A stretch of DNA of 6,871 nt from JACPIL01 sp964362365 (lineage in GTDB: Archaea > Nanobdellota > Nanobdellia > Woesearchaeales > GW2011-AR9), in contig CAYIEF010000053.1 in assembly GCA_964362365.1 (NCBI GenBank), positions 1 to 6,871 of the forward strand, written 5' to 3'. The notes under the pieces were generated by a model. It searched no databases, was not told the origin of the DNA, and was given only the letters and a program-made list of their open reading frames with translations. The position numbers and the translations under genes are program-made. Position 1 is the first letter of the stretch. Each line of letters begins with the position of its first letter. Shown piece by piece: positions 1 through 5,439 of this stretch.

Positions 1-23
1 TATTACCCTAGCTATTACAAAGA

Positions 24-239
24 TTACATCTTTCCTTCCCCTTGATATTTTTTCATCAGGTCTTCCTTTTCTGATTTCTTTTGAGAAGTAAAGGCATGAA
101 GTAAGACTACATCATCTTGAAGCGCCTTTTCGATACAATCCCCTAAATATTTATTCAAAGAAATGTTTTTGAGTATGGAGATTATCTTAGCTTGAGAATG
201 TAGTTCCTTCCGTAAATCGATGTTCACCCTTTTAACCAC
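24..239 (-). CDS. Ribbon-helix-helix (Arc/CopG-like) DNA-binding protein, probable regulator or antitoxin
   Basis: This 71-residue protein has the pattern of the ribbon-helix-helix fold. Residues 2-9 (VKRVNIDL) alternate as expected for the DNA-contacting beta strand, helix A is about residues 10-24, and the turn plus helix B (ISLNKYLGDCIEKAL, 26-40) matches the usual 'SLNKxxxxAIExxL' form. Such proteins dimerise through the strand and bind operator DNA, either as repressors or as antitoxins that autoregulate. Residues 43-71 form a charged tail that could hold a partner-binding region. The start is GTG at 239-237: a TGA lies four codons upstream in frame, and a TATA-like box lies about 26 bases before the start, so the transcript is probably leaderless. 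Antitoxin genes of this class usually precede their toxin, and a partner could lie past the left edge of the window. The fold is fairly certain; the antitoxin role is inference. Confidence 0.82.
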   Translation of the reverse strand: MVKRVNIDLRKELHSQAKIISILKNISLNKYLGDCIEKALQDDVVLLHAFTSQKKSEKEDLMKKYQGEGKM

Positions 240-261
240 AAAGAAAAATCATAAGTATCAG

Positions 262-269
262 TATTATAA
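262..269 (-). promoter_or_regulatory. TATA box for the ribbon-helix-helix gene
   Basis: On the minus strand this reads TTATAATA, preceded by an A-rich stretch ending in AG that could serve as the BRE. Its centre is about 26 bases before the GTG at 239, so transcription would begin at or next to the start codon and give a leaderless mRNA. The box is nearly symmetric and could also work towards the right. Confidence 0.5.
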
Positions 270-521
270 CTTTTTCCATTCTTGGGTATGTTGTTAGGAA
301 AAGTAGTGTTGATATGAAAATTAGAAAAATAATAAAGATAATTTTTAAGTGTGTGGCGCAGGCCTATTTATATTTGATAATAAGAACATTAGGTAGCGAT
401 AAAATACTACAGATATCTATATTTTAATCTCTATAACTAGTTCTCGGAATTTCAATAAGCAGATTACAAAAAAAATAATACAACAACACTTTCTTAAAAT
501 TTACGACAAATCAAATAAATA

Positions 522-529
522 TTTATAAT
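522..529 (+). promoter_or_regulatory. TATA box upstream of the small ORF and surface-protein gene
   Basis: The sequence TTTATAAT sits in an A/T-rich context. Its centre predicts a start of transcription near 550-553, only a few bases before the GTG at 558. The message would then be almost leaderless for the small ORF at 558-692, or it would carry a leader of about 150 bases for the surface-protein gene at 704. Confidence 0.5.
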
Positions 530-557
530 CTAGAACAAAAATCTTTTCTCTGCACTG

Positions 558-692
558 GTGGGTGCAATTAAAGAAAATCCTGAAAAAGAGGATTTTCTAA
601 AATCAAATGTAGCGAAATTAATCGCAGCATTCATCCCTAACCATAAATGGTGGGGATTTCTGCTCATTTGGTTTTTAAAAAATCAAAAATAG
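558..692 (+). CDS. Possible small protein, 44 residues, upstream of the surface-protein gene
   Basis: The frame is open from the TAG at 531-533 to the TAG at 690-692, and the only conventional start in it is GTG at 558. The predicted 44-residue peptide begins with a charged half (MGAIKENPEKEDFLKS) and ends in an aromatic, hydrophobic stretch (WWGFLLIWFL, residues 31-40) followed by KNQK. This resembles a small membrane-associated peptide more than random AT-rich translation. A TATA-like box at 522-529 is correctly placed for a nearly leaderless transcript. Its stop codon touches the SD sequence of the surface-protein gene, 11 bases before that gene's ATG, as in a translationally coupled pair. 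Alternatives are a decayed 3' gene end, or a chance open frame in what is really a structured leader. No family was recognised. Confidence 0.35.
   Translation: MGAIKENPEKEDFLKSNVAKLIAAFIPNHKWWGFLLIWFLKNQK
572..598 (+). repeat. Perfect inverted repeat (9-bp stem, 9-base loop) in the leader/small ORF
   Basis: AGAAAATCC at 572-580 and GGATTTTCT at 590-598 are exact reverse complements around the loop TGAAAAAGA. A weaker 5-bp pair, TGCAC (551-555) with GTGCA (562-566), lies just upstream. No T-run follows the stem, so it does not look like an intrinsic terminator. It could be an RNA hairpin in the leader of the surface-protein gene or an operator, or it may have no function. Confidence 0.55.
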
Positions 693-699
693 AGGGTGA
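692..699 (+). promoter_or_regulatory. Shine-Dalgarno site that fixes the surface-protein start at 704
   Basis: The sequence GAGGGTGA(T) contains GGTGAT, the complement of the archaeal 16S rRNA 3' end, ending a few bases before ATG 704. This favours 704 over the in-frame GTG at 647, which has no such site and would put 19 polar residues ahead of the signal peptide. Confidence 0.75.
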
Positions 700-703
700 T
701 ATT

Positions 704-1447
704 ATGAAAAAAAGAGTAGGATTACTTTTAGTAGTCGCAACATTGTTTATGTTAGTACTAGGATATACAGCATTTGCGGTAAATAAAGCAGATGCGGTGA
801 GTGGAGCATCCTTAACGGTAGGAAGTTCTAATAAATTTACTGCCACAACTCCTGGCAACACCGGAGCTCAAGGTGGAAACGTGACCTTTGTCAACGTCAC
901 CACCACCAGAAGCACCGTCAAATGGGCAGGCTTTCTGGGAAGGGTAACGTCATCACTAAAGTTAGGATTTAGCACCGATGTCCTGTACGATTTTGGCAGT
1001 GCTAACACCAGCCAGATTAAAACAGTCTTTGCTTCTCCAGATACAGCATTTAACTTTGGTAACTTGGTAAACGCCACGACTGCTGCTCTGGATAGTGTTT
1101 GGGGCTTTCCGCAAGGCCACGTTGATTCTGCAACCAGAACATTTACTGTCTCCGATCAAACTGTAGCACAGGTTTCTAATGTCAAGGCAGTGGGATTGAA
1201 TGCTTATACGGCCGGTAACGGAACTTCTGGTAACTCAACTTTAAGTACGCGTATATACAACAGCAGCGTTTTTGCTGATACCGCTTCGCCAGCTTCTACC
1301 TTTGATTTTGCCTTTGGCACCAAAGTAGTACAAGAACAGCGTGATTTTAGAAACCAGTCCGTGGTTGATTACGAATTAGTCGTACCGGTAAATACTTCTG
1401 GTTTAAGCGGGGTGCAGACCTATTACTTCTTCTTAGATGTAGAATAA
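704..1447 (+). CDS. Secreted sequon-rich surface protein (function unknown)
   Basis: This is a 247-residue exported protein. Residues 1-4 (MKKR) and the hydrophobic run 6-25 form a Sec-type signal peptide; cleavage is plausible after TAFA (25) or KADA (31). The mature part is rich in Ser, Thr, Val, Ala and Gly, contains no Cys, and looks beta-rich. It has nine N-X-S/T sequons (N59, N64, N101, N123, N172, N177, N186, N217, N230), so heavy N-glycosylation is likely if the host has that pathway. The segment 71-121 (TVKWAGFLGRV ... LYDF ... VFAS ... FNFGNL) resembles, from memory, a recurring motif in secreted proteins of DPANN archaea; that recollection is unverified. There is no C-terminal anchor, so it would be released or assemble by self-association or with an S-layer. 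The start is set by an SD sequence; a TTTTTAAAAAA box (672-682) could also give a leaderless transcript. Confidence 0.88.
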   Translation: MKKRVGLLLVVATLFMLVLGYTAFAVNKADAVSGASLTVGSSNKFTATTPGNTGAQGGNVTFVNVTTTRSTVKWAGFLGRVTSSLKLGFSTDVLYDFGSANTSQIKTVFASPDTAFNFGNLVNATTAALDSVWGFPQGHVDSATRTFTVSDQTVAQVSNVKAVGLNAYTAGNGTSGNSTLSTRIYNSSVFADTASPASTFDFAFGTKVVQEQRDFRNQSVVDYELVVPVNTSGLSGVQTYYFFLDVE

Positions 1448-1451
1448 GGAG

Positions 1452-1480
1452 AATTTTTTTCTTTATTTATTTTTTTATAA
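1452..1480 (+). terminator. U-rich terminator after the surface-protein gene
   Basis: Starting 5 bases past the stop codon, the plus strand has a run of seven T, then CTTTATTTA, then another run of seven T, without a hairpin. This is the usual form of an archaeal intrinsic terminator. It fills most of the 51-bp gap between this gene and the convergent cdc48 gene. The minus strand carries no comparable T-run here, so the end of the cdc48 transcript is not evident. Confidence 0.7.
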
Positions 1481-1498
1481 AATATGAACTTATTATTT

Positions 1499-4400
1499 CT
1501 ATCCAAAATACGCCGCTTTCTCCTGAATTTCTTTGGACCGAGCAGTGGTGAAGTATTCTTCAAGATGTTTGTATACTTCTTCAATTTCCTTATCGACAGA
1601 CGGCTTGACTACCTCCAAAGCACTCAGGAAATGTTCCCTCTTGACCGTCTTGGCATTCAAATCCTCTCGTAGAGCGATCATCGCTGCTTCCCTGCATACC
1701 CCTTCTATATCCGCGCCAACATACCCTTCCGTCTTCTCAGCTAACTCCTCAATGTTCATATCTTTCGCTTTAGGCATCTTCTCAGTATAGATCTCAAAGA
1801 TTTTCTTTCTGCCTTTAATGTCCGGAATAGGAGTCAGGATAATGCGATCAAATCTTCCCTGCCTCAAGAGAGCAGGATCGAGCATGTCTGGACGATTGGT
1901 AGCTGCGACGATAACCACATCATTCAAGCTTTCTAATCCATCCATCTCGGTAAGCATCTGATTGACGATGCGTTCTGAAACTCTGCTATCTCCCCCTTCG
2001 GAATGCCGCTTCGGCACTAAAGCGTCAATTTCATCAAAGAACAAAATAGTAGGGGCAGTCTGCCGTGCTTTTCTAAATATTTCACGTACTGCCTTTTCAG
2101 ACTCACCTACCCACTTGCTTAACAAGCTAGGGCCATTCACTAAAATAAAATTTGCTTCACTTTCTTTAGCAATAGCTTTCGCCAGTAATGTTTTTCCAGT
2201 TCCTGGCGGGCCGTACAATAAGATTCCTCGCGGCGGCCTAATACCTAAACGTTTGAACACTTCCGGCTTTTTGAGCGGCCATTCTACTGCTTCCTGTAAT
2301 TTTCCTTTTACTTCTTCCAAACCGCCAATATCTTCCCAACCTACGTCTGGAGTCTCTACCAAAACTTCCCGCATCGCGCTGGGGCGTACGACCTTCAACG
2401 CTTCTAGGAAATCTTCCTGGGTGACCATCAGTTTTTCTAATATTTCTTTAGGGATAGGTTGTCCTTCATCAATGCCTTCCACCTTTAAATCTGGAAGGAT
2501 TCTTCGCAGCACAATCATAGCTGCTTCTTTCGCTAACGAATTAAGGTCAGCGCCAACAAACCCATGGGTCACTCTAGCCAGTTCTTCTAAGGTAACATTT
2601 TTTGCCAAAGGCATGTTTCGAGTATGGATTTTCAAAATATCTAATCTACCTCTTCGGTCGGGAACGCGAATCTCGATCTCCCGATCAAATCGTCCCGGTC
2701 TTCTCAGAGCAGGATCAAGCATATTTGGCATGTTGGTAGCCGCAATGACAATAACCTTTCCACGGCTTTTCAATCCGTCCATCAATCCTAGCAACTGTGC
2801 TACCACTCGTTTTTCTACATCTCCCCTCGTTTCCTCGCGTTTAGTGGCGATAGCATCTATTTCGTCAAAGAAAATAATGGACGGAGCATTCTGTTCTGCC
2901 TCTTCAAACTTCTTTCGCAGATTGGCTTCTGAGTTATGGGCGAAAATACCACCATATCCCGCAACAAAATTATGGCAGTATGGCACTGACAAGTCATACA
3001 CATATTCAGGCTGATTTTCTTCTTCGATAACTTCTTTAACCTGATCAAAGGCAAGATCGCCAAACTGCAGTTCAGGAAGATATTTTTGCAGAACCGTCTG
3101 GCCGATGCTTTGAGAATTCTTCCAAGCAGAAAGGCTAGATTCCGAATTTACTAATTCTTTAATTTTCCCGGTTATCGGGACCTGAGTTTCTCTGGAAAAT
3201 TTTTGTGAATTACAGTACGTGAAAATATGAGAGTTGCGTTCAGAGGAAACAAAACCAATTTCTTTAAATTTTTCTAAATTCTGGTAGCTGGCGAATGTTA
3301 ATCTTTTAGCATTTTCTGATTTTTTATCATAGATTTTCGCAATTATACTAAAACGCAACAGCAGATGGGCAATACCGTCTATAAGTTCAGCTGAAGCTGA
3401 AGAAACTTCCACCTGTGGTGCTAGGCCGTGCCTATTGACAGAACCATCTCCAGAAAAGTACCCTCGTAGAAAAGCAGCTAAACATGACTGATCTATATTA
3501 TAAATAATTCCGGGAACTTCTTTTGAGGCCGAACCTGATTTAAAACCAAGAGCCTGCATAACCGCGCATAACGTTTTTGAGTTAATGAAAACATCAGAAC
3601 CATAAGAATTTTTCTTGGAATAGATTGCGCAGTGGCCAAATAAGGGCATACATAACTTAAAGAGATAATCTACTTCGTTTTCATGAAGATGTAAGCGTAC
3701 TCCTCCGTTTCTTTGATAACTTCCTTCCGCTAGCCACCAGCCAAAGAATTCAGAAAGCTGCGTGGTAATCTGCAGGAGAACAGGCATTCTACTTCTTTTC
3801 GTGCCAAGTTGTAATTCACGCTTATGCATAAGTATACCGGCCTCATCCATAAGACGGCAGAATTTAGATACAGGAACACCTACTTTTTTAGAGATGATAT
3901 CATACCAATACTTATCTCTTATTCCTAAAATCTCAGCACACTTCTGAACTCCTAATTTTTTCTGAGCTTGGCGCAAATACTCCTGACCATTTTTAATTTG
4001 CAAGCCGTGATCGTTTTGCTTCAGTAAATCCAGCAAGTCAATTACGTAGATTGGTTCTTTAGGGAAGGGCAGATTACGGGGGGTAACCAAGTACGATTTT
4101 CCAGGAATTAAATCTACTGTTTTTATCTCTTCTATGCCAGCAGTTCCTAGTGTGAAAAGGCTATGATCTGCAGTTACGCTGATCTGTTTTCCAGACTTGG
4201 TAGTTACTTTATAGAGTTTGCTGCTGCGCTTATGCTTAATAAGATCACTAATAGGCTGAACCACAATATTATAATCTTTGTCAAAACACACTATCTGTAA
4301 GTCGCGCCTATTCTGCTCAACCAGTTCACCGATTTTTATTCTCTTAAATAAGCCTTTTTCAGATACCAGAACCTTCTCATCGTAAGGAAGCGATTCGCCA

Positions 4401-5251
4401 TAAAATTTGGAAATTACTTCTGGACCATTGATTAAGATGAAATGTGAATTTGTCTCTGAAGCTACTGCTTTTGCTAACAGAGTTTTACCTGTCCCAGGAG
4501 GGCCATGCAGCAATACTCCCTTCGGCGGTTCGATGCCCAGCTTCTGGAAAATTTCCGGATGCTTTAATGGAAGTTCGATCATCTCCCGCACTTTTTTGAT
4601 CTCGTCGCCTAAGCCGCCGATATCTTCGTAGTTGACTTCTAAGCTGATAGTTTCTTCTTCCAGAGCTTCTACTGCCTTAGGATTGAACTCCACTTCTGTA
4701 TCCGCAGTCACTACCACGATATCTTTCTTAGGATTGGTTTCAACCACCACAAATTTCAAAGCGCCGAATCCGTATCCCGCAAAATGGGATTCCATCATGG
4801 TAAAAATATCATTGACATCTTTCTCTTGAAAAGGATGAGTTCGTCGCCTAGATCGACCCAGCGAAACTATGTCTCCCTTTACTAACGCTTTGCCTAACAA
4901 ACCCTGCTTGAACAATTCAGAGGAAGCCTTAATCATCACGCCTTTATTGACCGGAGCGATGGTAACTTTTGCTGCCGGTTTGACTTCGGCCTTACGGATA
5001 GTCACTAGTTCACCAATAGAAGTCCTGGCATTCTTACGCACATTTCCATCCATGCGGACGATGTTTAACCCGATGTCACCCGGATAAGCCCGATCTACTA
5101 TAGCAGCTGTTTTTCTCTCTCCGTTGATTTCCACCACATCACCAGGATTGACCTCGATCTGCTTCATGAAAGTAGAATCTATCTTGACGATGCCTTTATT
5201 GACATCATCCTGTACTGCTTCCATCACTTTTAATCTAATTTCTGTGGCCAT
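1499..5251 (-). CDS. cdc48: Cdc48/VAT AAA+ ATPase (p97-like unfoldase), intein-containing precursor
   Basis: Cdc48/VAT is a hexameric ATPase that threads proteins through its central pore to unfold them, often for the 20S proteasome. The 1250-residue precursor has the N-domain (about 1-195), D1 (about 205-960, interrupted) and D2 (about 965-1235). D1 carries Walker A GPPGTGKT at 250-257, Walker B FFDE ending at 797, sensor N840 and arginine fingers R854 and R857. D2 carries Walker A at 1014-1021, Walker B ending at E1074, sensor N1119 and R1133/R1136. Pore-loop residues are KFYG (282-285) in D1 and KWVG (1046-1049) in D2. Residues 287-773 are an intein; without it the product is 763 residues, normal for archaeal VAT (about 730-760). 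The chain ends YFG, a near match to the proteasome-docking HbYX motif with Phe in place of Tyr. ATG 5251 fits the family start (MATEIRLKVMEA). Every catalytic motif is present, so the gene looks functional provided the intein splices. Confidence 0.97.
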   Translation of the reverse strand: MATEIRLKVMEAVQDDVNKGIVKIDSTFMKQIEVNPGDVVEINGERKTAAIVDRAYPGDIGLNIVRMDGNVRKNARTSIGELVTIRKAEVKPAAKVTIAPVNKGVMIKASSELFKQGLLGKALVKGDIVSLGRSRRRTHPFQEKDVNDIFTMMESHFAGYGFGALKFVVVETNPKKDIVVVTADTEVEFNPKAVEALEEETISLEVNYEDIGGLGDEIKKVREMIELPLKHPEIFQKLGIEPPKGVLLHGPPGTGKTLLAKAVASETNSHFILINGPEVISKFYGESLPYDEKVLVSEKGLFKRIKIGELVEQNRRDLQIVCFDKDYNIVVQPISDLIKHKRSSKLYKVTTKSGKQISVTADHSLFTLGTAGIEEIKTVDLIPGKSYLVTPRNLPFPKEPIYVIDLLDLLKQNDHGLQIKNGQEYLRQAQKKLGVQKCAEILGIRDKYWYDIISKKVGVPVSKFCRLMDEAGILMHKRELQLGTKRSRMPVLLQITTQLSEFFGWWLAEGSYQRNGGVRLHLHENEVDYLFKLCMPLFGHCAIYSKKNSYGSDVFINSKTLCAVMQALGFKSGSASKEVPGIIYNIDQSCLAAFLRGYFSGDGSVNRHGLAPQVEVSSASAELIDGIAHLLLRFSIIAKIYDKKSENAKRLTFASYQNLEKFKEIGFVSSERNSHIFTYCNSQKFSRETQVPITGKIKELVNSESSLSAWKNSQSIGQTVLQKYLPELQFGDLAFDQVKEVIEEENQPEYVYDLSVPYCHNFVAGYGGIFAHNSEANLRKKFEEAEQNAPSIIFFDEIDAIATKREETRGDVEKRVVAQLLGLMDGLKSRGKVIVIAATNMPNMLDPALRRPGRFDREIEIRVPDRRGRLDILKIHTRNMPLAKNVTLEELARVTHGFVGADLNSLAKEAAMIVLRRILPDLKVEGIDEGQPIPKEILEKLMVTQEDFLEALKVVRPSAMREVLVETPDVGWEDIGGLEEVKGKLQEAVEWPLKKPEVFKRLGIRPPRGILLYGPPGTGKTLLAKAIAKESEANFILVNGPSLLSKWVGESEKAVREIFRKARQTAPTILFFDEIDALVPKRHSEGGDSRVSERIVNQMLTEMDGLESLNDVVIVAATNRPDMLDPALLRQGRFDRIILTPIPDIKGRKKIFEIYTEKMPKAKDMNIEELAEKTEGYVGADIEGVCREAAMIALREDLNAKTVKREHFLSALEVVKPSVDKEIEEVYKHLEEYFTTARSKEIQEKAAYFG
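2933..4393 (-). mobile_element. Intein with LAGLIDADG homing endonuclease, in the Cdc48 D1 ring
   Basis: This in-frame insert of 487 residues runs from S287 to N773 of the precursor. The flanks rejoin as SKFYGE/SEANLRKKFEEAE, the normal Cdc48 sequence. Splicing blocks are complete: Ser1; block B with TADH (T360, H363); block F VYDLSVPYCHNFVAG (D753, H760); block G ending in H772-N773, followed by Ser774 as the +1 nucleophile. The homing endonuclease has two LAGLIDADG helices, FFGWWLAEGS (502-511, acidic residue E509) and LAAFLRGYFSGDGS (591-604, acidic residue D602), 93 residues apart, as in active monomeric enzymes. Between block B and the first helix lie about 130 extra residues with a helix-turn-helix-like stretch (about 425-470), possibly for DNA recognition. 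Inteins of this class excise themselves from the protein, and the nuclease copies the element into empty alleles. Both activities are inferred from intact motifs. Confidence 0.95.
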
Positions 5252-5293
5252 AGGTACGAATAGTTGTTAACCCCCTTTAGACATCACCCTAAT

Positions 5294-5328
5294 AAAGTTT
5301 ATGCTTTGCTTATTTTAAAAAGTTTATG
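5294..5328 (-). repeat. Direct repeat CATAAACTTT, 25-bp period, in the cdc48 promoter region
   Basis: On the coding strand CATAAACTTT occurs at 5328-5319 and again at 5303-5294. Each copy runs into a TATA-like A/T stretch: AAACTTTTTAAAA for the upstream copy and AAACTTTATTAGG for the downstream one. The pair may be tandem promoters giving cdc48 leaders of about 40 and 15 bases, or binding sites for a regulator. Confidence 0.5.
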
Positions 5329-5330
5329 GT

Positions 5331-5402
5331 TTATTTGGAAGAGAATTGGTTTTGTTTCTTTAAAGTCCCGTATTCTTTTTTTGGGATGGTTATGGTTTCC
5401 AT
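5331..5402 (-). CDS. Possible 23-residue leaderless ORF with antitoxin-like N-terminus (microprotein or gene remnant)
   Basis: ATG at 5402-5400 opens 23 codons ending in TAA at 5333-5331, between the phosphodiesterase and cdc48. The peptide starts METITIPKKEYGTLKK. That matches, by recollection, the N-terminal strand-plus-helix typical of small archaeal antitoxins ('...ITIPKKEYExLKK...'), but it stops soon after, before a complete domain. A good TATA box (TATATAAAG, 5434-5426) is centred 28 bases before the ATG, the spacing expected for leaderless expression. Reading in the other two frames did not recover a convincing continuation of the domain. It could be a decayed antitoxin gene whose promoter survives, a genuine microprotein, an upstream ORF on a long cdc48 leader, or chance. 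Confidence 0.3.
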   Translation of the reverse strand: METITIPKKEYGTLKKQNQFSSK

Positions 5403-5425
5403 ATCTATTAATAATAAATTCTTTT

Positions 5426-5434
5426 CTTTATATA
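5426..5434 (-). promoter_or_regulatory. TATA box between the phosphodiesterase gene and cdc48
   Basis: The minus strand reads TATATAAAG directly behind the phosphodiesterase stop codon, the closest match to an archaeal TATA consensus in the window. Predicted initiation is near 5402-5405, at the ATG of the 23-codon ORF. If the transcript ran on, it would give cdc48 a leader of about 150 bases. Confidence 0.55.
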
Positions 5435-5439
5435 TTTTC

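Larger units (their letters stand above)
240..557. other. AT-rich intergenic region between divergent units
   Basis: These 318 bases separate the leftward ribbon-helix-helix gene from the rightward small ORF and surface-protein gene. Two TATA-like boxes lie in it (262-269 leftward, 522-529 rightward), with an A8 run near 469-477. A 37-codon ORF at 314-427 on the plus strand lacks a good ribosome site or recognisable composition and is not called. No tRNA, C/D-box RNA, CRISPR or insertion-sequence end was recognised. Confidence 0.6.

Noticed and set aside
314..427. 37-codon plus-strand ORF beginning MKIRKIIKII
   Set aside because: Its low-complexity Ile/Lys composition matches AT-rich noise; there is no convincing SD sequence or correctly placed TATA box.
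240..557. tRNA, C/D-box RNA or CRISPR in the left intergenic region
   Set aside because: No cloverleaf-compatible pairing, no paired C and D boxes and no repeated units were found by reading both strands.
572..600. Hairpin as an intrinsic terminator
   Set aside because: The stem is followed by AAAATC rather than a T-run, and archaeal terminators seen elsewhere in the window are U-tracts without stems.
647..703. N-terminal extension of the surface protein from GTG 647
   Set aside because: The added 19 residues precede a normal signal peptide, have no ribosome site, and overlap the SD sequence of the better start at 704.
1962..3014. 350-codon open frame on the plus strand
   Set aside because: It lies wholly antisense to conserved Cdc48 sequence, runs across the intein junction, and its translation is Ser/Pro-rich without any domain; it is a shadow of the coding strand.
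2933..4393. Insert in cdc48 as an assembly error, intron or disrupting transposon
   Set aside because: The frame is continuous through both junctions, all splicing blocks and both endonuclease motifs are present, and there are no terminal repeats or target duplications.
5267..5284. Five-codon ORF (MSKGG, stop) in frame with and 33 bases before the cdc48 ATG, next to AGGGTGATG
   Set aside because: The SD-like bases overlap its own ATG, so they cannot serve it, and they are too far from ATG 5251. The family N-terminus begins at 5251, so this is neither a broken extension nor a credible gene.
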